Part shown: positions 23,287 through 34,639 of the stretch, piece by piece
Layout of the letters: the number at the start of each line of letters is the position of its first letter
How positions within the stretch are numbered: the first letter of the stretch is position 1
Assembly: GCA_947683625.1 (NCBI GenBank)
Contig: CANTUR010000239.1
Span: 7,173,001 to 7,237,000, forward strand
Length of the DNA: 64,000 nt
Source: Mallotus nudiflorus
Lineage: Eukaryota; Streptophyta; Magnoliopsida; Malpighiales; Euphorbiaceae
Reading direction: 5' to 3'
Position numbers and translations under genes: made by a program
The notes under the pieces: model-generated
Told to the model about the DNA's origin: nothing
Databases searched by the model: none
The model's input: only the letters and a program-made list of their open reading frames with translations

Positions 23287-24840
23287 TAATATAATGCAAA
23301 TATGCATAGTTATTTAACTAGTTAAAGTTTATTTTCATTTCATTTTTATTATGTTTTATGTGTTTATTTATTTAAATAATTGATATTTTATGTTTGCTTG
23401 TTAATAGGACTCACTATGTGTGTTCTATACATGTTTTTAGGGCTTAATATGCTTTAGAAGACACTTGGAATTGATTGGAGCAAGTTAGGAAGCAAAAGAA
23501 TCAAGTTTGAATCAACAAGGAAGGTTGATGAGTCATCACCACTTGCACGAGTCATCACTTAGAGTCTCTGTTACGAGTCATCACACCTTGACGAGTCATC
23601 ATATTGATGACCATTCAAAAGGTTGCAATTTTCCTAGTTTGAGCAGTTTTCATATTTCAGCCATAATTTAATTTACAGACATCCAAATTGGATGATTTAA
23701 ATTGGTCTAGAAAGATAACATAATCTTCTACAAATTTTATGAAGAAACTTTCTAGAGATAATAAAGTCATATGGATGGAAGAAATTCCCTTGGAAGTTAC
23801 GGACTTTGCAAGGGGAGTGACCTTTGATGCCAAGTGGTGCCTTTCCAAGTTCAATCTTATTCTAGACATTTCCAGTAGCTTCCAAGCTCTATATATACAT
23901 CATTTATGGTCTGAAGAAGAGAATGAACTGAAATAGAGAGAAAGAACATAAGAAAAATATATGAATTAATAGAGTGTTTTATAAGTACTATTATCTTTTA
24001 GTTTTGGTGATAGTCATTGTATAACACTTGAAGGAGACAAAAGCCAAGGGCAAGAGGAGATCATCTTAAGTATAAAAAATCTTTAAAAGTCATAGAAGGG
24101 AGTCTTACTTATTCAATTCTTTATCTTTTCTTTCTATATTGAATTTGATCTTTTTATTGTTACTTCTTAATCATGTATCTAGGCTAAGTCTTTTTGTATG
24201 GGAATTATAATGATGAATTAAATAAGAACTAAATCTTTATCTTATATCTTTTATGATTTAATTTCAATTAGTGCTTACTTATGTTTATGTATACTGGATC
24301 ACCATATGTAACTTGTCAATTAAATTTTATTGGGTATCGTAAGGGGAATTCGGTGGAAGATAATTGGAATTACTTAAGATCAGAATTTTGCTTGGTATCG
24401 TAAAGGGAATTCATTTTAAGGGAAATATAATTAGTATAATATGCTTTTTGGTTTTCTCTTATCTCTGCAATACAACGAGAGTGCTTGTAGACTCTAAGAG
24501 CAAATACCTTTAACTGACAACGAGAGTTGCTTTTAAAAACTATAGGCTAATTTCCAATCAATATGTTTTATGGTAACTTTGTTCAAAGTTCTTATTTAGT
24601 TTTGACTTATGATTTTCTATACATTGATATATGTATTTTTTGTTTTTTTGTTTTAATAATTAGTTAGAGTTTATATTTGTTCATTTGTTTAGTCATTACC
24701 TTTATTCTAGTTATATTTTGCCTAACCATCTAAGTATCTATCTGATTAATAAAAAATTCCCTCAAATCTTGAGTGTTTGACACCCTTCTTGCTTTATACT
24801 AAGTCCTAGAGAATAGGGTATACAATTCTAACCCACTTCG
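23287..24840. mobile_element. Unclassified 1.55-kb insertion in the SIRE integrase
   Basis: The integrase reading KADEGI...GIFLGYS is interrupted exactly here. The flanks are ATTCC at 23282-23286 and at 24841-24845 (possibly ATTCCT), the size of duplication left by LTR retrotransposons. No TG..CA ends, terminal inverted repeats or poly(A) tail are evident. Inside are four GA(C/T)GAGTCATCA words (about 23,527-23,605), a TATA-like CTCTATATATACAT (about 23,888), two copies of GGTATCGTAA.GGGAATTC (about 24,334 and 24,390) and two of CAACGAGAG (about 24,474 and 24,519). It could be a solo LTR with altered ends. It encodes nothing recognisable. Confidence 0.65.
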
Positions 24841-26070
24841 ATTCCTTCATCGGCTTTAGAATCAAATTTTCTATGATTTTCATTGGTGTTCAATATAAAG
24901 CACTTGTATCCAAATACTTTAAGATATGAAATTTTAGGTTTTCTATTATTCCAAAGCTTATAAAAAGTTTTATTTAAAATTGGTCTTTTAAATACTCTAT
25001 TTGTAATGTAGCAAGATGTGTTAATGACTTCTGCCCAAAAGTATAGAGGTAAATTATACTCATGAAGCATGATTCTAGCCATTTCCACTAGAGTTTTATT
25101 TTTCCTTTTGACTACCCTATTTTGTTATGGAGTTCTAGGAGAAGAAAAAGTATATGAAATACCTTTTGCATTACAAAAGATTTTAAATAATCCATTTTCC
25201 ATTCAGTTCCATGATTACTCCTAATAAATGAAATGCAAAAACCTTTTTCTCTTGAACTCTTTTTGAAAAACTTTAAAATGCTTTAAAAGCATCATTCTTA
25301 TGAGCAAGAAAACACACGCAAGTGTATATAAAGTAGTCATCAATCAAGACATAAGTATAGTGCATACCACCTAAACTAGTAACTCTAATTGGTCTAAATA
25401 AATCCATATGTATAAGTTCAAGTGGCCTAGAGGTTGACACTACATTCTTGAGCTTAAAAGAAGACTTGGATTGTTTTTCCTTTTGACAAGCATTACAAGG
25501 CTTATCCTTAGTGAATATAAGTTTAAGCAAGCCAATCACTAGTTCATACTTACTGAGATCATTCAAAAGCTTAAAATTTGCATGTCCTAACCTTATATGC
25601 CATGTCCATATGTCATAGGGAATAAACATTAAGCATTTTATATCTTTGCTATTAATTTTATTCAAATCAATATCATAAACATTGTCTACTCTTTCACCGC
25701 TAAAAATTACTTTATCTTCATAAAGACTACTAATAAAGCAATTTCAGGGATAGAAAATGACTTTATTTCCCATGTAACATAATTGACTTATACTTAACAA
25801 ATTGTGTTTAAGACCATCAACAAGTAACTTATAGTGTATAGATAAGAGTTGAGGATTACCAATTTCTCTAATGTCTACTATCTTTCCTTTAGCATTGTTC
25901 CCGAATGTGACATGTCCTCCATCCTTTGCATCAAGCTTGTTGAATTGCTCCTTGTCTCTTATCATATGTCGTGAACATCCACTATTGAGATACCATTTGT
26001 TTTTTGTTCTTGTGGATTTCAAGCACACCTCATTTTCATCTTCAAAGGCCATGAAGTAAAGGTTTATCAC
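24841..26070 (-). pseudogene. SIRE protease and integrase (N-terminal part)
   Basis: The minus strand starts with the protease region (26070-25744): WYLNSGCSRHMIRD, where the active-site Asp of the DSG triad is Asn, then KDGGHVTFGNNAKGKI and LLVDGLKHNLLSISQLC. The integrase follows (25665-25273): HIRLGHANFKLLNDLSK, the zinc-type CNACQKEKQ and the catalytic-core segment ELIHMDLFRPIRV with LIDDY. After a gap with stops it resumes at 25088-24841 (MEMARIMLHEYNLPLYFWAE to KADEGI), where it is cut by the 1.55-kb insertion and continues at 23286. Products would cut the polyprotein and insert the cDNA, but the gene is dead. Confidence 0.85.
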
Positions 26071-27060
26071 TTTTTATTTTTCATCTTCATCTTTGAATTC
26101 AAATGAGTCATCCCAAGTAGCTTTGAAGGCCTTCTTTTTCTCGTTTGTGCTTTTATTCTTAAATTTTAGTTTGGGGCACTCACTTTGAATGTGACCTAAT
26201 TTTTTTATGTTCATAGCAAGTAACTCCTTTAGTTTTCTTCTTGTCTTCTCCTTTATACTGCTTATTGAATTCTCTTCTTGCCGTCTTCATCACTAGAATC
26301 TTTAATACTTTCCTTTTCATTATGTTCTTGCAAAGATTTTAAGGCAATGCTCTTTTTCTTCTTGTCCTTCTCTTCTTGCTCTTCTCTTATTTACTTAATT
26401 ATAAGCTCATGTGTAAGGAGCTTTCCAATAAGCACATTTATTGAGAGAGTTAAGAGGTTTTGAGCTTCCTTAATTGAAGTGACTCAAGATTCCCAATCCT
26501 TTTTAGGTAGGATTCTTAGAATCTTACTATTAACCTCTCCCTTAGAGAAATATTTTCCAAGTTTCTTGAGAGTGGTGAGAAGAGTATTGAGACGGTTTGT
26601 CATCTCTATAATTGATTCATGAGGCTTTATTTTAAAGAGATCATATTCATACATATGAAGTTGAATCTTCTTGATTCTTACTTATACATTAACTTCATAA
26701 TGGTTCTCCAAGGTCTCCTATATTTCTTTGGCTAAAATGCAATATTGAAGTTTGCCTCCTTCTTCTCTTGACATGAAAGAGACAAGAGTGATCATAGCCT
26801 TCTTATTCTTGTATTTTTCTTCCTTTTATTCACTGTTCCATTGACTTCTTAAAAGAGTTGTTTGTACACCATTAATGGTAGCTTTAGGAGGTTCCTAACC
26901 TTTGATAACAACTTATTAAAGTTTAATGGAATCACAATCTAAATATAGCTCCATTTTAAACTTCCAATATGTGTAATCACTTCCATCAAACAATGCTCTA
27001 AGTAAAGAAGTATTTTGAATTCACTCCCCATGATCTTGTATTCTAGTAATGAAGTTTTTA
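26071..27060 (-). pseudogene. SIRE gag, decayed
   Basis: On the minus strand, between the primer site and protease, short pieces resembling copia gag (UBN2-type) are visible. At about 26,225-26,170 lies a CCHC zinc knuckle (CYE..KK..GHIQSECPKLK) with its second Cys changed to His and a frameshift inside. A lysine-rich stretch follows. No long frame is left. Confidence 0.65.
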
Positions 27061-27068
27061 AAATTCAA

Positions 27069-27081
27069 GCTCTGATACCAA
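27069..27081 (-). other. SIRE primer-binding site (initiator Met tRNA type)
   Basis: The minus strand reads TTGGTATCAGAGC just inside the 5' LTR; TGGTATCAGAGC is the complement of the plant initiator tRNA-Met 3' end used by most copia elements. Confidence 0.9.
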
Positions 27082-27082
27082 T

Positions 27083-28179
27083 TGAAAGTGCCTTAGAAGG
27101 GGGTGAATAAGGCTAATAAAGGATTTTAAAAAAATTAAAATGAATTTAAAGAATTGAAAGAGATAGAGTAAAAAGAATAATGAACATAGAAATTTAAAGG
27201 GTTCGAATTCTCAATAATCCTACATCTCCACCAAGTTAGGATATCCCCAAGTTAGGATTTTTCAATACCCATAATCTTATTCACAAGATTGAGATTACAA
27301 GAGTTTGAGGTTCACTCTTCAACCTTACATAAATAAGAGTTTTGTGGCTAACTCTTTAACCAATTCCTAAGTGTTTTAATGGCTAAACACTTAAACCAAT
27401 TCCATTTGAAATATACCTCACTTCCCTTCTAATTTATCCAAAGAATTAAATGAAGATGAAGTCTTAATTCTATCACATAACCAACTCTCACAAGAGTTAA
27501 TCAATACAAAGACTACTGATACAAAAAAAATAAAGCTTAATAAATGGTTAGAGAGTTTTTTATAATAAAAGAGTAATGTAATGTGTGTTCTATTTATCAC
27601 AACTCTAGATCACATATATATAGATTAAGGTATAAAAATATGGCTATTGGAGTCAATGATTATGTCTCCAACATCTCTTTCCTTTAATAATTTCAAAAAT
27701 ATGTCCTTTGGATTTTTTAAAGTTTGATGTCACCATAGAAGCAAGGCTTTAGTGGTAGCCCTTTGCTTACTGCCACCATTACAACCTTATTTTAGTCGTA
27801 GCCCTCCAATGTCTCTTTTCTTGAATATTTTCAAAAATATGTTTATTGGGTATTTATAAAGTTTGATGTCGCCATGGAAGCAAAGCTTCAGTCGTAGCCC
27901 TCCAATGTCTCTTTCCTTCAATAATTTCAAAAATATTTCTATTGGATATTTATGAATTTTGATGTCACCATAGAAGTAAGGCTTCAGTCGTAGCCCTCTA
28001 CTTTCTATCACTATGATAGCCTTACTTCAATCGCAACCCTTTGGTTGAGCTAAATCACAAACTTTCTTTAAGAGTATATTGTACCTATACTTATAATTAC
28101 ACTTAAACAAAGAACATTAACTGCTCAAAATTAAGTTTATTAAGATTAAAATTAAAATTGATTATTGCTAAGGTCAACA
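27083..28179 (-). repeat. SIRE 5' LTR (1,097 bp)
   Basis: Partner of 18763-19895. On the minus strand it starts TGTTGACCTTAGCAATAATC at 28179 and ends at the primer site. Scattered substitutions and small indels relative to the 3' LTR indicate an insertion that is not recent. Confidence 0.9.
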
Positions 28180-28733
28180 ATAATTTTCTTCATATACAAT
28201 TTCATACTAAATATTTGTAATAAATGTTTTAATAAAAGAAAGTTTTCAAACTAATATATATTTCTTTATATTAGCTTACTCAATGAGGTTTGACTTCCCT
28301 CAACTAGTTTTCCAGGAAGTTAGGAGTTTTTAGTTAGTTCATCTCCTCTACGCCGAACTTACTCTTTGTTAGCAGTATTATGTAGGTTAAATTAATATTT
28401 TTATTATTATTCATGTGTAAGAGATTTAGTATTCTAGACACCACAGTAGATTTGAATATTTGTCATTGTTGTTGCTATATTTGTGTTGTATTAAGGATTA
28501 GAATATTGGAGTTGTGATTGGTGATTTGATATATATGTATTTGGGAGTGTATTTGCACTTTTACAAGTTTTGGTTTTGTCCCAGTATAGGGAAAATTCTA
28601 TCGGATTTTTCTTAGAATTTTATTAGTTTTATTTTTTTAATAAAATTCTTAGGCTTACTACGAGTTTTGGAAGTTTATTTCTTTCCCATTCCCTAGTGCT
28701 GATCATGTACCCTTGGGGGTTTAGGTCGTGACA
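28180..28733 (+). repeat. Tekay-type LTR, second part
   Basis: This continues 17441-18762. It contains GCTTACTCAATGAGGTTTGA and the CTCTACGCCGAACTTACT block, and ends with CTACGAGTTTTGG, CATTCCCTAGTGCTGATCATG and GGTCGTGACA, the same terminal signature as the LTRs at 10943, 31700 and 37176. No primer site follows, so this is a 3' or solo LTR. Confidence 0.7.
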
Positions 28734-30624
28734 ATAACTATAGTGTTCCCTATATTAGGTAAAATATTAAAAAATGGTAGTTTAGAAATTATAATTTATG
28801 AAAAAAATAAACATTTTAATTAAAGGATAATTTTGTAATTTATTATGAAAAAAATTAAAATAGTGCAAAAATCAACTAGTGAAATGTAAAATCTCCACCC
28901 TCTTTTTAAATCAATGATATTCCCTTATTATATTTTATTTACTTGGTTATATTCTTTTTGTATTTAATATATTCAAATATCGAATCTATTTGTTATATTT
29001 ACTTTTTTAAGTGGAATTTTTTAATATTTTTCATAGAGTTCTTACCTTTTACAGAATATTATTCTTCTAGCAATTTTGGATATCTCTCTTTCGTAAAAAT
29101 TCTATTGACATTTTTACAATTAAACTCATTTAAAGACCAAATGGTCGATTTACGACTAATTAAAGTCATCAAGTGAATCATATGAATTGTCGAGTTGCAA
29201 ATTAGTAGAGTTCAGATTGAAAAAGTAGTGATGAGAATTTTCACAATTGTGAGATTGTTTTTGGTTATTATTTATACTTTTGTTTATATTATCTCTTCGT
29301 CAAGAAATTTTTTTAATTTTTAGTAAATGAATAGTTCATTTTTTCTTTTAAAAAATAAATGTAATGTGTAAGGGGTAATAGTCGGTGACAATTTTTTTTT
29401 TTATTAATGCACACATTTTAATATTCTATTAGGGATATAATTGAGTCAAGCTTAGTATTGAAGAACTCAAACTTGAGCTTGAATCTAAATAAACGAGCTC
29501 GAACTTGAGCTCAGGTTAGAGTTGAATTAAGTATAATAATAAATATATTTTTATAAAATTTAAATTATTTAATTTTAAAATTTATCTTAGTTAATTATTA
29601 TATTATATGACTATTAATATGACCAAAGAATCAAATTGAACCCTCAACTGTGCTCCAAACATTGGAACTTAAATCTTTTTTGGTCTTAATAGAAATGTTT
29701 TCTTTTAAAATTATATCATATTGGATCTTATCTTAAAAAATTTTACATTTAAGTCATATAAGTCAAATAAAATTTTAATGGTTAATTATCAAAAAATTAT
29801 GTAAACTGATAAATAAGTTGATACATATATATCACCTAAATATAAAATTTTAAAAAATTTGAAGCCTACATGCTAATTTTTATTTGTTAAAAAAATTTTT
29901 TAAGTTTTCTTCAAAATTATTTATAATTTTTTATAAACCTGAAAAAATTTAAAACTTTACATTAAGTGGTACACATTTCAATTTTTTTTATCAATTTTAA
30001 TCATTAATTTAAATAATTTTTAGTTAGTCAACTAGTAAAATTAAATTGATAAATAAAATTTTATTATTGAAATGTTGAAGTTAAATTATAAATAAAATTG
30101 ATGACTTTTTAATATGTATATTCCTTAATTCTAAAATTTTTAATTCCAATTTTTTTTTATAAAAATCTAAAAAAAATTAATTTTTTTTCTATAATTATTA
30201 TATACACTTAAAATTTTTTAAAACTTTATAATTAGGTGACATATATTGTTTAGAAAAAATTATCTATTTTTTTATTAGTCTAAATAATTTTTCATTAGTT
30301 AAACATTAAAATTAAAATTTTATTTGACTTATAGGACTTAATTGGAAAAGTTTTTTATGATAAAATCCAATATAATCCAATTTTAGAAGAAAAATTTCTA
30401 TTAGGACCAAAAAAATTTAAGGTACAATGTTAACCTTCTGACCCTATTTATATAGATATTAAATTATAAAGTTAATTTATATAACTGTATAAATAAAAAA
30501 ATCAATATATATAAAATAAAATAATAATTAGTTTTAAAATAGAGATATAAACATTTATATAAATAATATTTTTAAAATTTATATTAAGTATAATAAACTT
30601 TTATAATGGACTACAATGAATATG
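28734..30624. other. AT-rich spacer between retroelements
   Basis: No gene or RT-related sequence is visible. It holds the large inverted repeat at 29656-30433. A short open frame near 28,943 has no recognisable content. Confidence 0.6.
29656..30433. repeat. Large inverted repeat, probable non-autonomous DNA transposon or foldback element
   Basis: The left arm (about 29,656-29,866) and right arm (about 30,226-30,433) are reverse complements with scattered mismatches. Both arms contain TTTTTTGGTC(T/C)TAATAGAAA, then TATAAGTCAAATAAAATTTTA and a TATATNTCACCTAA block. About 360 bp separates the arms. There is no coding capacity. The outer edges and target duplication are unclear, so the superfamily is open. 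Confidence 0.7.
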
Positions 30625-30629
30625 ATTAA

Positions 30630-30791
30630 GGATAAGGACAATGGAAAATTCAAGGCTCTAACTACTTGCTAATCGTAATCCCATTCTACTTCCACCTTCC
30701 TATCATTATGTTGTAACAACCTCTATTGTATATATATTATATTCATCAATGATAATACAACCAAGTTTTTCAGCTTACCAAAGCATTCACA
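30630..30791 (+). repeat. Ale 5' LTR (162 bp)
   Basis: It matches the 3' LTR: GATAAGGACAAT, CTAACTACTTGCTAATC, TGTAACAACCTCT, TCATCAATGATAATACA and CATTCACA. The expected first T is G. It is shorter than the 3' LTR because that copy has a long (TA)n tract and an extra 'ctattgtaacaa' segment. Confidence 0.9.
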
Positions 30792-30804
30792 TGGTATCAG
30801 AGCC
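30792..30804 (+). other. Ale primer-binding site
   Basis: TGGTATCAGAGCC follows the LTR directly: complement of the initiator tRNA-Met 3' end. Confidence 0.92.
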
Positions 30805-30834
30805 TTGAATGGTTTAATAACCTGATTTGCATCA

Positions 30835-31699
30835 ATGGCTTTGGATAGCTCTACCAGCCACACTATTAAAACAACCAACCATTCTAATTCTTGATCTCAA
30901 TCAAACTCCAGCTTTCAAGTTTCATAATTACTAAATGTTGCTACCTATCTTCCAATTAAACTAAATGCAATAAATTACCTTTTACGGTGTGCTAAGATAG
31001 TTAGGGTTCGCCTTGCAAAAAATTATGCATTAGGTTCCAAAGCTCCAATCCAACATGAAGCCAATGAAAGCATCACCACTTATACTCAATGTAGTAAGAG
31101 TATGGTTGATCGTCTTGTTCCTCTTTAAAATCCTTGAAGTGAAGATGACTTAGTTTTTGTTATAACCAATGGACTTAGATTAGAATATTACCTTTGATGA
31201 TTCATTCGCTCATTAGAGAATCGAGTTGATACTATTACCTTTGATGACATTATGGTTTACTACTAAGTAAAGAAACAAGCCTTGCAACTAAGACCAAACA
31301 CAGAGTCCTTATTGCCGACACCACCATCTGCATTCTTCAATGCACGACCTCCCTTAGTTCGGGTGCGTGGTAGTCATTTCTTTAGAGGGTGAGGTCAAGG
31401 CAAGTCCTTTCACTTAAATCAAACAACACCCATTTCCATCCTCATCAATCCTTTTCCTCCTCATCCCCTTCTTAAAAAACCACACATCTTATATGTCATA
31501 ACTGCAATGGAGTTCAACACATAGCCAGAAATTGTTCATCACCAAAACTCTGTCCTCCAAACAGCTCACTAACACCAAAATCATCCAATAATTTAGCTGC
31601 AATCAACATCTCAACACTTAGCAGTGGATAATGGATTCTAGGCAACTCAGCATTCAACACTTGAAAATTGACAATTTAAGTCATCATCAACAATATAAT
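30835..31699 (+). pseudogene. Ale gag and start of protease, broken
   Basis: A start codon at 30835 begins MALDSSTSHT. Copia gag-like pieces follow with many stops (EANESITTYTQCSKSMVDRL, LRLEYYL). A perfect CCHC zinc knuckle, CHNCNGVQHIARNC, is at 31504-31545. The beginning of the protease follows (WIMDSRQLSIQHL, where copia proteases have a DSGA-type triad) and is cut at 31699 by the Tekay insertion; the text resumes at 45796 with NGYDDITIGNGKTLVISHVG. Gag forms the particle and the knuckle binds RNA. It is inactive. Confidence 0.85.
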
Positions 31700-32354
31700 T
31701 GTCACAACCCGAACCTAGGGGCACATGACCGACACTAGGGAATGTAAAAACATAAAGCTACTGAAACCCGTAGTAAGTCTTAAAAGAAAAACGTGAAATA
31801 TTTCACTTTAAAACCTTACAATAAAATAATAAATCATAATTCACATTATCAAATTGATTTTTCTTAATTTAATTAAACCATAGCATCATAGTGCATAAAA
31901 TAAATAAACATCATCAGTTATATAAAATAGTATCTCAGTACATAAATCTTAAATATCCAAATTTAAAATATGCAGTTATACAGTTCTCTACTGCAATACA
32001 CGAACACTAATATAAATACAACTATATAGACCTACATAAGATAGCCAGTGAAGAGGCTATACGGCGTAGAGAAATAGGCATAACAGAAAACTCCCAAACT
32101 TCTGAAAAAAAATAAATTGAGGGGAGTCAAACCTCATCAAGTAAACTAATAAAAGAAATGAATGCGGTTTGAAAATCTTCTTTAAAATAGGTTTTTTACG
32201 AAAATATAATATATTTATAATTTATTCAATTCATTTTTCAAAAGGAAATAAATAAATATTTAAATGCCTTTTAAACATTTTAGTATAAAAATTAGGTAGA
32301 ACCCGAGTTATCCATTTTTAACAGTCATACGACTCACTTATATTCAAAACTGTC

Positions 32355-32545
32355 GAATCCTGAGAGCAAAGCATCACCAGGATGCACAGCCGCAGTCATA
32401 TTACTTAATCCAATATCATTGACGGTGTTCGAGAGCAAATCATCACCAGACTATCGGCCCTAGTGATTTAATAAATATTAATCCAACTATACTGACAGTG
32501 TTCAAGAGCAAAGCATCACCAGACTATCAGCCCCAGTAATATAAT
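32355..32545. repeat. Minisatellite in Tekay 3' LTR, three units
   Basis: Units at about 32,361, 32,430 and 32,500 share GAGAGCAAAGCATCACCAG followed by a 'cggcccnagt' block, with a period of about 70 bp. The 5' LTR has four units (43,600-43,860). Confidence 0.8.
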
Positions 32546-33294
32546 CAAATATAATTAAATATTTGACCGGTGCTCACACGGTCCTGATGAAACCCATCAG
32601 ATAGCCCGTTCTATCATAGTTTATTTAAAATAAATAAAAATAAATAAAATAAAGAAAATTATAATAAATGAAAATAAAGTAAACCGACTATAATTTAAAT
32701 CATGCATCATTATTTAAAAGTAGTGACTAGAATCTCACAAATATATAATTCATCAAAATTGAATATGATTTAAATTGAAAGATCAGACACTCAAATCAAA
32801 TATTAACTTACAAGATGAAGACACTCCTTTGATACGTCGTGTCCAACCTCGAATGGTAGACACAACTGGAGGGGTGACTAAAATATAGAAAATGAAATGA
32901 CAAATAAGAAAACAAAAACCCTAACTTCTAGAATTTCTAAGGAAGACTCGACTCAAAATTAAAAAATTAGGATTGACTCAATGTCATGTTTTATGAGAAA
33001 TCTATCGAAAATTCGGCAGAGTCTCCTCTAAAAAACGAACATCCCTCTACCGAAGTAGAGTCAACCCTACAAGCAAACACACTTCTAAACTCACACAGTT
33101 CAACACCTCAGGTTGGGACCCCGAACTACTCAAATCCCCAACCGAAGTTCACAATCCACAAAAAATAAATAATTTAATAATAAATATTTAAAATCATTAA
33201 AAATCAATAAAATTTCCAAAATGCCACAATTTAATTAATTTAAATAATAAAACATTAAAACTAATTATTTTTCCAAATTAGATAATAAAATCCC

Positions 33295-33398
<104 letters not shown>

Positions 33399-34099
33399 AA
33401 TTTTACAATTATTCATCATAAAATAGTCAAATTCACATTTAATTATTTACATAGTTTAAATATATTATAAAATTAATTAAAAACCCATTTAATCACAAAT
33501 TAATAAAAATTTTAATATTGAATATAATTTTCAAAAATTAGAATTAATTAGTTAAAAATAGTAATTAATTTACAAAAATTATTCTAATACTCTATAAAAT
33601 TCTAAAACCATTTAAATATAATTTAACTATATTTTCAACCAAATTACATAATTACCCCAAAATTTCAATATTCACATAAACATAATAATTTCTCAAAAAT
33701 AATATAAATTTACTAAAAATAATTTTATTAACACAAAAAGTACTAACTTAATATACTAACGCTAATTACTCAAATTTCCAACCAAAAATAATTAATTAAC
33801 ATAATTAACAAAAATTACAATTTATATTATTAAAATATTAAAAAATACCCATAATTAAAATTAACTAAAATAATTTAAAATCAACTAAGAACATATGGAT
33901 CAACTCAAAAATCAGCCAAATATTAAAAATAAATTAAGGAAAAATTATATTAATTAACTAAAAATTAAAATAAACACAATAACTAATAAACAACTAACAA
34001 TTAACTAACAAACAACATAGAATCAACCTAGAAAATCAACCTCATAACTCGACTAAATTAGCCCAGAACTCACCTAAAGCAGAAATCTTGGACAGGGAG

Positions 34100-34235
34100 G
34101 GCTGTTGCTGTCGTTGATGTTGTTGTCCTTGTTGTTATTGTTATTGATGTTGTTGCTATTGTTGTTGTTGATGTTGTTGTCACTGTTGTTGTTGCTGTTG
34201 TTGATGATGTTGCTGCCGCTGTTGTTGTTGTTGTG
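34100..34235. repeat. Imperfect (TTG)n tract in Tekay 3' LTR
   Basis: TTG/TTA/CTG triplets, matched by about 45,310-45,480 in the 5' LTR. On the minus strand (element sense) it lies a little downstream of a TATA-like (TA)n tract, so it is probably in the transcribed leader. Confidence 0.85.
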
Positions 34236-34394
34236 GTTACAGTAAGAAGAAGAAAGAAGCAGGTGATGGTGCTTGAAAATAAGGAAGACAGCAAGAGAAA
34301 GGGAAGAAATGGAAAGAAACGGGACAGAAATGAAAGAAGAAAAGGGTAAGAAGATAGGGGCTGACCGGGTTGTTAAGCTTTGAACTATATATAT

Positions 34395-34453
34395 ATATAT
34401 AGCATTATTATTATTATTTTAACTAAGGGTATTTTTATTATGGTTTTATGCTT

Positions 34454-34489
<36 letters not shown>

Positions 34490-34490
34490 A
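34395..34490. repeat. (TA)n and (GT)n tracts in Tekay 3' LTR
   Basis: The TATA-like tract is at about 34,385-34,402, followed by (GT)n(TA)n at about 34,453-34,488. On the minus strand the first tract (CTATATATATATATATAG) sits where the LTR promoter TATA box would be expected. Confidence 0.7.
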
Positions 34491-34579
34491 TGACAATAGT
34501 ATATTATTAACTTTAGTATTTTAAATAATAGAGTTCAAAAAATATATTTATATTAATTAAAAATATATCGGTCATTACA

Positions 34580-34591
34580 ATCTCCCTTCCT
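34580..34591 (-). other. Tekay polypurine tract
   Basis: The minus strand reads AAGGAAGGGAGAT directly before the 3' LTR, at the expected place for plus-strand priming. Confidence 0.85.
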
Positions 34592-34639
34592 TATAAGAAT
34601 TCGTCCTCAAATTCAAAGAAAAACAAGGAAATATAAGGT

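Larger units (their letters stand above)
18758..28184 (-). mobile_element. SIRE-like Ty1/copia element (18763-28179) with target duplications
   Basis: Two LTRs of about 1.1 kb (18763-19895 and 27083-28179) flank a minus-strand interior. The 5-bp flanks are ATGAT (18758-18762) and ATAAT (28180-28184): a duplication with one mismatch. Minus-strand order is primer site, gag, protease, integrase, RT, RNase H, a non-coding spacer, polypurine tract. The copia order (integrase before RT), the WYLNSGCSRHM and KDGGHVTFG blocks and the size fit the SIRE lineage. It sits inside a Tekay-type LTR. A 1.55-kb insertion splits integrase. Key catalytic residues are lost. Confidence 0.88.

Noticed and set aside
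23657..23936. Open frames on both strands within the 1.55-kb insertion
   Set aside because: Short, overlapping and without motifs; the segment has features of a regulatory, not a coding, sequence.
30792..30804. tRNA gene fragment (TGGTATCAGAGCC)
   Set aside because: It is the primer-binding site of the Ale element; no cloverleaf around it.
34070..34294. Signal-peptide-like Ser/Thr-rich open frame on the minus strand
   Set aside because: Product of the trinucleotide repeat in the LTR leader; length and content differ in the other LTR.
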